DNA of 64,000 bases, taken from the NCBI GenBank assembly GCA_033762315.1, contig JANRLS010000126.1:5980-69979 (forward strand). Reading direction: 5' to 3'. Position 1 is the first letter of the stretch. Every line of letters starts with the position of its first letter. Below are positions 42,568 through 50,849 of the stretch, in pieces. The translations under genes were made by a program, and so were the position numbers. The DNA is from CAYLLN01 sp033762315. Lineage in GTDB: Bacteria > Planctomycetota > Planctomycetia > Pirellulales > Pirellulaceae. The notes beneath the pieces are model-generated. The model saw only the letters and a program-made list of their open reading frames with translations, was not told the DNA's origin and made no database searches.

Positions 42568-42830
42568 GGGGGCCTCCGAAAAATGATCTCAGCCACGCCA
42601 AATTATCGCGCGTTCCGCCGTGGTGCGTAAACCGGTAATCTAGCACATCCCCAGTTGCCAGGACCGGGGCGGCCTTTTGATGGGCAGAAGTTGACTTCAG
42701 TTGTCCGCCGGGAACCAAGGAAATGATCCTTCACATGGCACCCTAGCTATCCGCATTTTGCCTTCCGCATCCGGCATCCATTTGTCCTTCTCGATCGCGC
42801 AATGAAATCTGGACTGATCTACCACCTCGT
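42568..42830. other. Intergenic region between divergent genes
   Basis: Part of the 319-base gap 42568-42886. Apart from the promoter listed separately (42831-42859) I see no gene, repeat or RNA feature. Confidence 0.4.
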
Positions 42831-42859
42831 TTGCCCGATGTGCCCTCATTCGCTAGGAT
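42831..42859 (+). promoter_or_regulatory. Candidate sigma70-type promoter for the DUF1549 gene
   Basis: TTGCCC (42831-42836) and TAGGAT (42854-42859) with a 17-base spacer; predicted transcription start about 20 bases before ATG 42887. Confidence 0.4.
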
Positions 42860-42886
42860 ACCAATCCTTCTCCGAGGGCTTTCTTT

Positions 42887-44782
42887 ATGCGTGCCAATCC
42901 GCTAGACGCTCTCGTCTCGTTCGTTCTGGCGTTATCAATTGCGTTGCTCCCATCCTTCTCCGCGGGTCAGAGCAAGGCCAAATCGGCGTTCCCCACCGCC
43001 GCCAAGCCGACGCGGAAGATCGAAATCGCCAAAGTGAATCCGGAAACGGCCGAGCGGACGAAGCTGGCGGCGGCGAAGATCGATTCGCTGGTCGAAGCGA
43101 ACTACGCCCGGCACCAGATTACTCCCAACCCGCCCACCAGCGACGAGCAGTTTGTCCGCCGCGTCTATCTCGACATCACCGGCACGATCCCCACTTATCA
43201 GCAGACGGTCGAGTTTCTCGAGGCGACCGACCAGGACAAGCGGACCAAGCTGATCGACCGTCTGCTCAATTCTCGCGGCTATGCCAGCCATCAATTCAAC
43301 TATTGGGCGAATATTCTCCGCCTCGTCGATTTTCCCGATAACAACCTCCCCGCCGTCTCTTATGTCGAGTGGGTCAAGGAGTCGATTCGCGACAATAAGC
43401 CCTACGACGCTTGGGTCCGCGAAATGCTGACCGCCGAGGGGAAGATTTGGGATAACCCCGCCGCCGGCTATGTTTTGCGCGACGCCGGCATGCCGCTCGA
43501 TAGCCTGAATAACACCGTCCGCGTCTTTCTCGGCACGCAAATCGGCTGCGCCCAGTGTCACGATCACCCGTTCGACAGATGGACGCAGCGCGAGTTCTAT
43601 CAAATGGCCGCGTTCACCTACGCTGTGCGCACGCGCGGCTATGGCAAGGGGGGTAGCGGCGCGATCGAGCGGATTCGGCAAGAGATGCTCAAGAATGGGG
43701 GACCGCGCCCCACGGCCGGTTTGCAACTGGTTCGGGCCAACACTTACGAAGTGCGCGACGACCTGAAGCTCGTCCTCAAGCTGCCGCACGATTATCAATA
43801 CGACGACGCGCAGCCCGGCGATGTTGTTCGCGCCGCGCCGATTTTCCCGCCGACGGCAACCCTTTCGCCGGGCCAGTCGCCGCGGGGGACGTTCGCGGCC
43901 TGGCTCACCTCGAAAGAAAACCCCCGCTTCGCCAAGGCAATCGCCAATCGCCTCTGGAAGCGGGCTCTCGGCGTCGGCCTGATCGAACCGGTGGACGACA
44001 TTCGCGACGACAGCGTGGTCGCCAACCCCAAGTTGCTCGATTATCTGACGACCGTGATGAAGAAGCTCGATTTCGACCTCAAGGAGTTCCAGCGGATCGT
44101 CCATAACACCAGAACTTATCAGCGGCAGGCGAGCCCGCGCGAACCGGCCGCCGGCGAGCCGTATCACTTTCCTGGCCCGGTGTTGCGGCGAATGACTGCC
44201 GAGCAGGCTTGGGATTCGCTGCTGACGCTGGCGATCGAGCGGCCGGACGCGGTGCTCCGCCCGTCGAACGAGGGGCTCGCGGCGGCGGCGAATATGGACC
44301 TCGCCACCGTTTCAGCCCAACAAGTCGCCAGCCAGTGGGAGAAATTCAACGATGGCTATGGCCGCGGGGCTCTGCAAGCGATGCGCCGCGAACATGGCTA
44401 CAAGGGGGAATTGCTGGCTCGTGCCTCCGAGCAGCCCCTCCCCGCGCCGCCGGGGCATTTTCTTCGCGAGTTCGGCCAGGGAGACCGCGAGCAAATCGAA
44501 GCGGCCAGCACCGAGGGATCGGTCCCGCAGATTCTGACGATGTTCAACGGCCCAGTGACGCACATGATGCTGGAAGAGGGCTCGGTCATTTACGACAACG
44601 TCATCGCCGCGGACAACATCAGCCAGCGGGTCGATGTCATCTTCCTCAGCCTCCTCAGCCGCAAACCAACCCCCGCCGCCCGGAACACCGCCATGAAAGA
44701 AATCCAAGCCGGCGGAAACGTCGGCTATGGTGACGTCATCTGGTCGCTGCTCAACACGCGCGAGTTTTTGTTTATTCAGTGA
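42887..44782 (+). CDS. DUF1549/DUF1553 domain secreted protein (second set)
   Basis: 631 residues from ATG 42887 with GAGGG eight bases upstream. Signal peptide FVLALSIALLPSFSAGQ. DUF1549 runs about 60-260 with VRRVYLDITGTIPTYQQ and the Cys motif IGCAQCHDHPFDRW (CxxCH). DUF1553 covers about 330-620: RFAKAIANRLWKRALGVGL, DLKEFQRIVHNTRTYQRQ and the tail VIWSLLNTREFLFIQ, a classical end. Full family layout, in contrast to the short paralogue at 7226-8728. Followed by its DUF1501 partner 96 bases downstream. The biochemical role is unknown; the haem-like motif suggests redox or metal chemistry outside the cytosol. Confidence 0.95.
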   Translation: MRANPLDALVSFVLALSIALLPSFSAGQSKAKSAFPTAAKPTRKIEIAKVNPETAERTKLAAAKIDSLVEANYARHQITPNPPTSDEQFVRRVYLDITGTIPTYQQTVEFLEATDQDKRTKLIDRLLNSRGYASHQFNYWANILRLVDFPDNNLPAVSYVEWVKESIRDNKPYDAWVREMLTAEGKIWDNPAAGYVLRDAGMPLDSLNNTVRVFLGTQIGCAQCHDHPFDRWTQREFYQMAAFTYAVRTRGYGKGGSGAIERIRQEMLKNGGPRPTAGLQLVRANTYEVRDDLKLVLKLPHDYQYDDAQPGDVVRAAPIFPPTATLSPGQSPRGTFAAWLTSKENPRFAKAIANRLWKRALGVGLIEPVDDIRDDSVVANPKLLDYLTTVMKKLDFDLKEFQRIVHNTRTYQRQASPREPAAGEPYHFPGPVLRRMTAEQAWDSLLTLAIERPDAVLRPSNEGLAAAANMDLATVSAQQVASQWEKFNDGYGRGALQAMRREHGYKGELLARASEQPLPAPPGHFLREFGQGDREQIEAASTEGSVPQILTMFNGPVTHMMLEEGSVIYDNVIAADNISQRVDVIFLSLLSRKPTPAARNTAMKEIQAGGNVGYGDVIWSLLNTREFLFIQ

Positions 44783-44839
44783 TTCATCGATTAACGGGGA
44801 GCCAGAGGCGAACACGGTTCGCAAACGCGACCAACACGG

Positions 44840-44862
44840 TCGCCTGGGGCTTGCCGTTAAAC
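44840..44862 (+). repeat. Third copy of the 23-nt dispersed repeat
   Basis: Matches the reverse complement of 2018-2040 at 22 of 23 positions. It lies in the gap before the DUF1501 gene, partly within a GCGACC/GGTCGC hairpin (44827-44843). Confidence 0.7.
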
Positions 44863-44878
44863 GAAGAAGGTGCAATCG

Positions 44879-46162
44879 ATGTTCCGCCACCTCCCTCCGC
44901 TCGACGATCTCTCCCGCCGCCAGTTTCTCGCCCGTACGGCACAAGCGTGCCTGGGGGTGAGCACTTTGCCGCTCGCTGCTCCGCTGGGAACCGCGCTGGC
45001 GGCGAGCGCGCCGGGAGGCAAGGCAAAGCAGGTGATTTACCTTTTCATGGAAGGGGCGATGAGCCACCTCGATACATTCGATCCCAAGCCGGGGAGCGAC
45101 GTGCAAGGCAGCACCAAAACGATTCAGACCGCCGTGCCGGGGATTCAAGTGAGCGAGCACTTCCCGCGGTTGGCCAAGCAAATGCAGCGGCTCGCCCTTG
45201 TGCGCTCGCTGACGGCCGAAACCGGCGCGCACGCCCCCGGCCAATATCTCATGCGCACCAGCTACAAGGAAATCGCCTCGATCCGCCATCCCGGCCTGGG
45301 GGCCTGGTCGCAAAAAATCCTCGGCAAGCAAAACGCCGAACTGCCGGGTAATGTCGTCGTCGGCAACGGCACGGGGCATCCGGGGCCGGGTTTTTTGGAG
45401 GCTCGCGTCGCCCCCGTCCCGATTGGCGATCCCGCCGCCGGCTTGCAAAACACGCAGTCCCCCAAATATCTGCTCGATAAGCAATTCGACCGCCGGATGC
45501 GGCTGACGGCCGCATTCGACCAGCCGTTCGAAAAGAAATATGACCATCGGGAAGTTAAGGCGTACACCGAGCTATATCAAGAGGCGATCAAGCTGCTGAA
45601 AAGCCCGGAACTCAAGGCGTTCGACATCACGGCTGAAAAGGAGGACGTCCGCTCGGCTTATGGCGATAACCCGCTGGGCCAAGGATGCCTGCTCGCCCGC
45701 CGGTTGGTCGAAAGTGGCGTCCGGTTCGTCGAGGTTGTCTTCAGCGGCTGGGACATGCACCGCGAGGTATTCGACGAAATGCCGGGCCGCGGCCCTTTGC
45801 TCGACCAGGCTCTCAGCACGCTGCTGGCCGACCTCGAAGCGCGGGGGTTCTTGTCGGAAACGCTCGTCGCCGTCGCCACCGAATTCGGTCGCACGCCGAA
45901 AATTAACGAGAACGCCGGGCGCGACCATCACCCCGGCGCGTTCACCTGCCTCTTGGCCGGCGGCGGCATTCAAGGGGGGCGAACGTATGGCGAATCCGAT
46001 GCGAACGGCTTCTCGGTCAAGTCGGACCGGGCGAGTGGGCAGGATTTCAACGCCACCATCGCCGCCGCCCTGGGCCTCCCCCTCGATCAGGAGTTTCGCT
46101 CTCCCAGCGGCCGCCCCTTCAAAGTGGCCCACGAAGGAAAACCACTGAAGGGACTGCTCTAG
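44879..46162 (+). CDS. DUF1501 domain protein, Tat-exported (second set)
   Basis: 427 residues from ATG 44879, where AAGAAGG lies 8 bases upstream (a GTG three codons earlier is less likely). The Tat signal is LSRRQFLARTAQACLG followed by an Ala-rich cleavage region. Conserved segments: VIYLFMEGAMSHLDTFDPKP, GCLLARRLVESGVRFVEVV, SGWDMHREVFDEMP, VAVATEFGRTPKINE and GRDHHPGAFTCLLAGGG. These repeat the pattern of the protein at 5853-7115, so the window carries two DUF1501 paralogues with separate DUF1549 partners. It follows that partner by 96 bases. Exported to the periplasm; reaction unknown. Confidence 0.95.
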   Translation: MFRHLPPLDDLSRRQFLARTAQACLGVSTLPLAAPLGTALAASAPGGKAKQVIYLFMEGAMSHLDTFDPKPGSDVQGSTKTIQTAVPGIQVSEHFPRLAKQMQRLALVRSLTAETGAHAPGQYLMRTSYKEIASIRHPGLGAWSQKILGKQNAELPGNVVVGNGTGHPGPGFLEARVAPVPIGDPAAGLQNTQSPKYLLDKQFDRRMRLTAAFDQPFEKKYDHREVKAYTELYQEAIKLLKSPELKAFDITAEKEDVRSAYGDNPLGQGCLLARRLVESGVRFVEVVFSGWDMHREVFDEMPGRGPLLDQALSTLLADLEARGFLSETLVAVATEFGRTPKINENAGRDHHPGAFTCLLAGGGIQGGRTYGESDANGFSVKSDRASGQDFNATIAAALGLPLDQEFRSPSGRPFKVAHEGKPLKGLL

Positions 46163-46300
46163 TCGCGCCGTGCGGCGAGGCGACGAGGGGACGGTTGACA
46201 CCCCCCACTTCCCCCCGGTTGGATTTTTTGAACTCCGGTCCGGCATGGTGACACCAAGATCAAGACTACGCAGCGGATCGCGGAAATCTCCCCTCGCCGC

Positions 46301-46328
46301 TTGTTATCGGCGGGGGGGTGTCTATAGT
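46301..46328 (+). promoter_or_regulatory. Sigma70-type promoter for the small exported protein
   Basis: TTGTTA (46301-46306) and TATAGT (46323-46328) with a 16-base spacer. The leader before ATG 46482 would be about 145 bases. The remaining gap 46163-46481 shows no other gene. Confidence 0.55.
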
Positions 46329-46481
46329 AAGCGTGCTCCCGGTGTCCCCCGGAGCAGACTGACGTGGCCCGCGTGGGAAGATCCCGCCGCGGCTTCTTGA
46401 TCCGACCCCCCGTGAATAGCCCGCCCGCGACGCGCGCGGCGGTCCTCGTCGAGTTTTTTCCCATCCTTTCGGAGTTGTGTC

Positions 46482-47177
46482 ATGAAACGTCGTACCCTGT
46501 GGAAGAATTGTCTGCTCGTAGGCATCGCCCTGGCGCTAGCCGCCCCGGCCGTCGCCGAAGACAAGAAGAAGGTCATCGAAACCAAGGCCACCAAGCTGGA
46601 AGCGGCCGCCAGCGTCAACTTTGGCGAAGCGCTGGGGCTCGATCTCGGCAGCTTGAGCTCGCTCGGTGCGCGAATCGATGCCGCTCGGACCGCGAACGAT
46701 CCCGTCGCGCTCGCCCTGGCCGCCAAGGAATTGGCGGTGGCCGAAGAGATTTCGGGCAAGTCGGCCTCGCTCAAGTCTGCCGATGTCGCCAAGGAAGCCG
46801 TCGCCCTGGCCAAGGCCCGCAATCGCCCGTCGGAACTGAAGGCCGTCGCCGCCCTCGTCGCCGAAGCCAAGGCCGACCTGCTCGCCCAGGCTTCCAAAAC
46901 CGAAGCCGCCATCAAGGCTCGGGCCGATGGCGAACAAGCTCGCGGCATCGAAGGAACGCTCTACATCCGCAATAACACGCGGTGGTACATCGACATCTAC
47001 ATCAACGGCAACCGCGTGGGCACCTCGTATCCCTATCACAACGGATCGATCTATGTCGGCGAATCGCCGATCTTCGCCACCACGCTGTATGGCAGCGCCC
47101 CCGGCACCAGCATCACCTGGGGCCCGATCCTCGTCGATTACCGCCTGAACGACTACACCTGGACGCTGAATCCGTAG
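46482..47177 (+). CDS. Small exported protein with helical stalk and beta C-terminus
   Basis: 231 residues from ATG 46482 with GGAG seven bases upstream. Signal peptide (LLVGIALALAAPAVAE). Residues about 28-150 are Ala/Lys-rich, strongly helical and coiled-coil-like (KELAVAEEISGKSASLKSAD). The last 75 residues are Tyr/Ile/Thr-rich beta strands (TLYIRNNTRWYIDIYINGN) ending in a Trp-rich tip. No family is recognised. It is a single-gene unit: own promoter at 46301 and strong terminator at 47207. The composition fits an abundant envelope or surface protein; that is inference. Confidence 0.85.
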   Translation: MKRRTLWKNCLLVGIALALAAPAVAEDKKKVIETKATKLEAAASVNFGEALGLDLGSLSSLGARIDAARTANDPVALALAAKELAVAEEISGKSASLKSADVAKEAVALAKARNRPSELKAVAALVAEAKADLLAQASKTEAAIKARADGEQARGIEGTLYIRNNTRWYIDIYINGNRVGTSYPYHNGSIYVGESPIFATTLYGSAPGTSITWGPILVDYRLNDYTWTLNP

Positions 47178-47206
47178 GCCAGGCGTTCGTAACGCAGCAA
47201 CAACCT

Positions 47207-47244
47207 TCGGCCGGGATCACTCGTTGATCGCGGCCGATTTTTTT
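47207..47244 (+). terminator. Strong intrinsic terminator between convergent genes
   Basis: TCGGCCG (47207-47213) pairs with CGGCCGA (47231-47237); inner GATC/GATC extends the stem past one mismatch. Seven T follow at 47238-47244. It ends the gene at 46482; the kinase gene converging from the other strand stops at 47254. Confidence 0.85.
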
Positions 47245-47253
47245 GCCTCCCAC

Positions 47254-49506
47254 TTACCGCCGCACCGCGATGGTGCTGGCGCTGTGCGGCGGCGTGGCGG
47301 ACGGTGGATCGGTCGGCGAGCGTTCCCCCCCGGCGCGCGGCTCGCGAAACGCGCGGACGACGATGTACCACAGGGCGAGGCTGACCGACACCATCACCAC
47401 CAACATCCACAAGCTGTTGCGGATAAACTGCCGGCCGAGTTGCCGGGCCGGCTCGACCACCGCCGCTTGATCGGATTGCACCAGCACCGCCAAATGGGCC
47501 TGCGTTTCGGGGCTGGCCCCGATTGGTGGGCGAACCGGCACTGCCGACGCCAGCCACCGCCGGTCGAAGGGCTCGGCCAGTGCTTGCAAAGCGAGCCGCT
47601 CGCCATACTGCGCGTCCGTCTCGCCCGGTTGGCGAGGGCTCTGGATATTGGCCAGCGGATCGCGATATTCCGCGTCCCCCTGTCCGTCGAGCACCGTTTG
47701 CGGCACGCGATAGCGCTGGCCCAGCAGAAAATCGGGGACCGAGTTCCCCGCTTCGGCCAGTTCCTCGAAGAGCGGATGCTGCAAGATCGTCCCTTGGTCG
47801 GCACCGTCGCGGCGATCGACCAGCACCGAAAACCGGTCGCGATCGACTGTCGCCGCCTGCGACATGTCGAAATCGCCAAGATTGACGGTAAACACCAGCA
47901 CCCCTTCGAATCCCGTGGTCCCCTCGCGAAAAATCGGGGTCGAAATGGCCACCTTCCAGGTCCGCTGCGTGGTGCTCCGAAACGGTGCCGAGAGGTGCGT
48001 CTCGCCAATGTGCGGTGGATTCTCGGGCGGGTTGTCGGCCGGAGTAAGCTCGGCCGGCCCGCCGTGAAAATAGGGGCGATGAGCGAAATTCTTGCCGATC
48101 GAAAGGGACTGCGATTCGTCGCCGAAAGCCGAGGCGAGCTGGGTGCCGCGCTTGTCGGTGACAAACACGCTGGCGAACCGCGGCGCGCGGGAATCGAGAA
48201 TTGCCACCTCGTGATAAGCGTTCAGGCGGGACTTGAGATAATGGTCGAGCGCCAGTCGCTGGGGGTCGTTCTGAAAGGCGAGTCGGGCGGCCTGGCCACC
48301 GTCGGCATCGGCGCTAAGTCGCTCCAGGCTCGGCGCGGCGAGCGTACTATAAAAGAGGGGCCGAAAACCGCCGAGTTCCCCTTCGTCGCGGGCAATCTCG
48401 AAATAGCGGCCGATCTGCGCCGTCACTTTCTCGGCGGCCAGCTCGGCGGCATAATGATTGTTTTGCAGGGCGAGCTGCGTGTAGTCGCGCTCCGCCTGCT
48501 CGACCGCCCGCGTATAGCCCCGATAGCTGAAGAGAGCCGTGATCAAGAGCACGATCAGCGGACCGAGAAAACCCAGCACCATCATCGGCAGGCGGGCCCG
48601 ATTGCGGTCGCGCGCGGCGAGGGCATCGAGCGCCTCTTGCACGTTGGCAAATCGCCGGCGTGGATCGGCCGCGAGGCAGCGTTCCAAGATGTCGGCTAAT
48701 GCCCGATCCATCAGGCGGCGATGATCGGTCAGCGGCGGGGCCGAGCGAATCGCCTGCCGATAGCGGGCCAGCCGGTCGGGCAGGTCCTTCGCGGTATCGA
48801 TCTGATCGATAATCGCCTCGTTGCGATGGGGCGGATAGCCCAGCACGAGGCAATGAAAAATCGCGCCGAGGGCATACACATCCCACCGCGCGTCGGGCAC
48901 CGCCTCCAGGTCGGCTTGTTCGGGGGCCATGTAAAACAGCGTGCCGAGGGCCGGCTTTTGCTCGTGCGACAGGCGCGATTGGCCAAAATCGGCCAGCCGG
49001 GGCTTGTGGTCCTGATCGAGCAAAATGTTCGCGGGCTTGAGGTCGCAGTGCAGCACCCCTTTGCCGTGGGCATGAACGAGGCCGACGGCGATTTCGCGGA
49101 ACATCTCGGTCGCCTCGGCGAGGCCGAACGTCCCCTTCGCCCGCAGCAGGTCGTCGAGCGAGCCGTTTTCGATCAGCTCCATGACGTAATACGGCGGATC
49201 GGCATCCCAGCCGACTTTGAGCAGCTGCACCACATACCGATCAGCCGAAAGAAAGACGAGCTTTTCGACTTCCCGCTCCAGCAGCGACCAATCGACGCCA
49301 CGGCGATGGGCATAGAACTTGATGGCCACTTTGCGGCCCGTGTTGCGATCAACCCCGGCCCACACCTCGCCATAGGCCCCTTGGCCGAGAAACCGCTGCG
49401 CCTGAAAGCCCGGCACCTCGCTAGGGGGGCGGGTTCGCTGCAGACTCAAATCCTTCGAGCGGGCGAGGTCGCCGGACGATTGCTGCTCGGTAAAGTCGGA
49501 CGACAT
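47254..49506 (-). CDS. Receptor-like Ser/Thr protein kinase with extracellular Cache-like domain
   Basis: 750 residues from ATG 49506. Kinase domain about 36-300: glycine loop FLGQGAYGEVW, ATP-binding Lys63 in KVAIKF, catalytic loop HCDLKPANILL (153-163; His-Cys-Asp instead of His-Arg-Asp), metal-binding ADFGQ (Asp173), activation end MAPEQ. A membrane helix spans 306-326, then a periplasmic region of about 370 residues with the layout of a double Cache sensor domain, then a second helix near 695-718. So it senses an external ligand and phosphorylates inside. HCD replacement makes it a non-RD kinase, usually not regulated by activation-loop phosphorylation. Confidence 0.92.
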   Translation of the reverse strand: MSSDFTEQQSSGDLARSKDLSLQRTRPPSEVPGFQAQRFLGQGAYGEVWAGVDRNTGRKVAIKFYAHRRGVDWSLLEREVEKLVFLSADRYVVQLLKVGWDADPPYYVMELIENGSLDDLLRAKGTFGLAEATEMFREIAVGLVHAHGKGVLHCDLKPANILLDQDHKPRLADFGQSRLSHEQKPALGTLFYMAPEQADLEAVPDARWDVYALGAIFHCLVLGYPPHRNEAIIDQIDTAKDLPDRLARYRQAIRSAPPLTDHRRLMDRALADILERCLAADPRRRFANVQEALDALAARDRNRARLPMMVLGFLGPLIVLLITALFSYRGYTRAVEQAERDYTQLALQNNHYAAELAAEKVTAQIGRYFEIARDEGELGGFRPLFYSTLAAPSLERLSADADGGQAARLAFQNDPQRLALDHYLKSRLNAYHEVAILDSRAPRFASVFVTDKRGTQLASAFGDESQSLSIGKNFAHRPYFHGGPAELTPADNPPENPPHIGETHLSAPFRSTTQRTWKVAISTPIFREGTTGFEGVLVFTVNLGDFDMSQAATVDRDRFSVLVDRRDGADQGTILQHPLFEELAEAGNSVPDFLLGQRYRVPQTVLDGQGDAEYRDPLANIQSPRQPGETDAQYGERLALQALAEPFDRRWLASAVPVRPPIGASPETQAHLAVLVQSDQAAVVEPARQLGRQFIRNSLWMLVVMVSVSLALWYIVVRAFREPRAGGERSPTDPPSATPPHSASTIAVRR

Positions 49507-49573
49507 GGAAGCCTGGCGGCTGGGCGTGGGGAATCCTGCTATCGTAGCAGAGAAGCATCGGAGGGAAATCGAC

Positions 49574-50785
49574 ATGTCATACGCAGCGACTCAAAGGGTG
49601 GTTTGGCTGGGAATATTGCTCGCTGTCGGCCTGCCGCCGGTGCTAGCCCAGCAACCAGATACGAACCTGCCGCTGGATGGCCGCGATGGCCGGAAATTGC
49701 TGCTCGAAAACTTCCGCCCTCAGCCCATGCTGCGCGTGCCAAGGCATGAGCTGGCGCGGGCGAAATTTCCGGTGGTCGATGTGCATACGCATTTTCGCGT
49801 CAAGTTTCGGGGCGGTGGCGAGCAACTCGAGGAATGGGTGCGGCTGATGGACCGCAACCAGGTGGCGGTGTGCGTCAGCCTGGATGGGCAGTGGGACGAC
49901 GCGCTCGACGAACACGCCAGTTTCCTATGGGCCAAGCACCAGGACCGGTTCGCGATCTTCGCGAACATCGACTGGCAAGGCAGGGGCCGTGCCGATGACC
50001 CCGGCTCGTGGGATTGCCAGCGCCCCGATTTTGCCCGCCGCGTTGCGCAACAGCTGGCCGCCGCGAAGGAGCGCGGAGCCTGCGGACTCAAGATTTTCAA
50101 GCAGTTTGGCCTGGAATACAGAAACCCCGACGGCAGCCCAATCCAAATCGACGACCCACGCTGGGACGGCATCTGGCGGGCTTGCGGCGAACTGGGCCTA
50201 CCGGTGCTAATTCACGTCGCCGATCCGGCCGCGTTCTTTTTGCCCATCGACGAGCGGAACGAACGCTGGGAGGAACTGCACCGCCGCCCCGATTGGAGCT
50301 ACCACGGTCCGCAATTTCCCCAGCGCGAGGCGGTGCTCGCCGATTTTCTCCGCGTCGTCGAGCGTCATCCCAAAACGACGTTCATCGGGGCTCACGTCGC
50401 TGGCAATGCCGAGGATTTGGCGACAGTGGGGGAGTGGCTCGAAAAGCACCCAAATTTGCACGTGGAAATTGCCAGCCGGATCGCCGAGCTCGGTCGGCAA
50501 CCCTATACCGCGCGGCGGTTCGTCATCATGTATCAAGACCGCATCCTCTTTGGCACCGATGGGCCGTGGCCCGAGGAGCGTCTGCGGCTCTATTGGCGAT
50601 TTCTCGAGACTGAGGACGAGAATTTTCCGTATTCGGAGAAGGACTTTCCGCCGCAGGGGCTGTGGAACATTTATGGCCTGCACCTGCCGGACGACGTGCT
50701 CCGCAAGCTCTATAGCGAAAACGCCGCCCGGCTGCTGCCGAGCGTCGCCGCGAAGCTCGCCCGCTTGAAGCTGCAACGAAAATAG
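49574..50785 (+). CDS. Exported amidohydrolase 2 family protein
   Basis: 403 residues from ATG 49574 with GGAGGGA seven bases upstream. Signal peptide (LGILLAVGLPPVLAQ). The metal site HxH is in VVDVHTHFRVK, later ligands in GLPVLIHVADPAAF and FIGAHVAGN, and the catalytic Asp in ILFGTDGPWPEE. The sequence between (ACGLKIFKQFGLEYRN) gives the Lys segment of the barrel. The family includes decarboxylases and lactonases acting on aromatic or sugar acids. The export signal is unusual for the family but frequent in planctomycetes. Divergent to the kinase at 49506, 67 bases apart. Substrate unknown. Confidence 0.9.
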   Translation: MSYAATQRVVWLGILLAVGLPPVLAQQPDTNLPLDGRDGRKLLLENFRPQPMLRVPRHELARAKFPVVDVHTHFRVKFRGGGEQLEEWVRLMDRNQVAVCVSLDGQWDDALDEHASFLWAKHQDRFAIFANIDWQGRGRADDPGSWDCQRPDFARRVAQQLAAAKERGACGLKIFKQFGLEYRNPDGSPIQIDDPRWDGIWRACGELGLPVLIHVADPAAFFLPIDERNERWEELHRRPDWSYHGPQFPQREAVLADFLRVVERHPKTTFIGAHVAGNAEDLATVGEWLEKHPNLHVEIASRIAELGRQPYTARRFVIMYQDRILFGTDGPWPEERLRLYWRFLETEDENFPYSEKDFPPQGLWNIYGLHLPDDVLRKLYSENAARLLPSVAAKLARLKLQRK

Positions 50786-50849
50786 CCGGGAGCAAACCTG
50801 GTCCCGGTGTCCTCAGTTCTCGGCGAACCATCGAGCGACTGAAGGGCCC

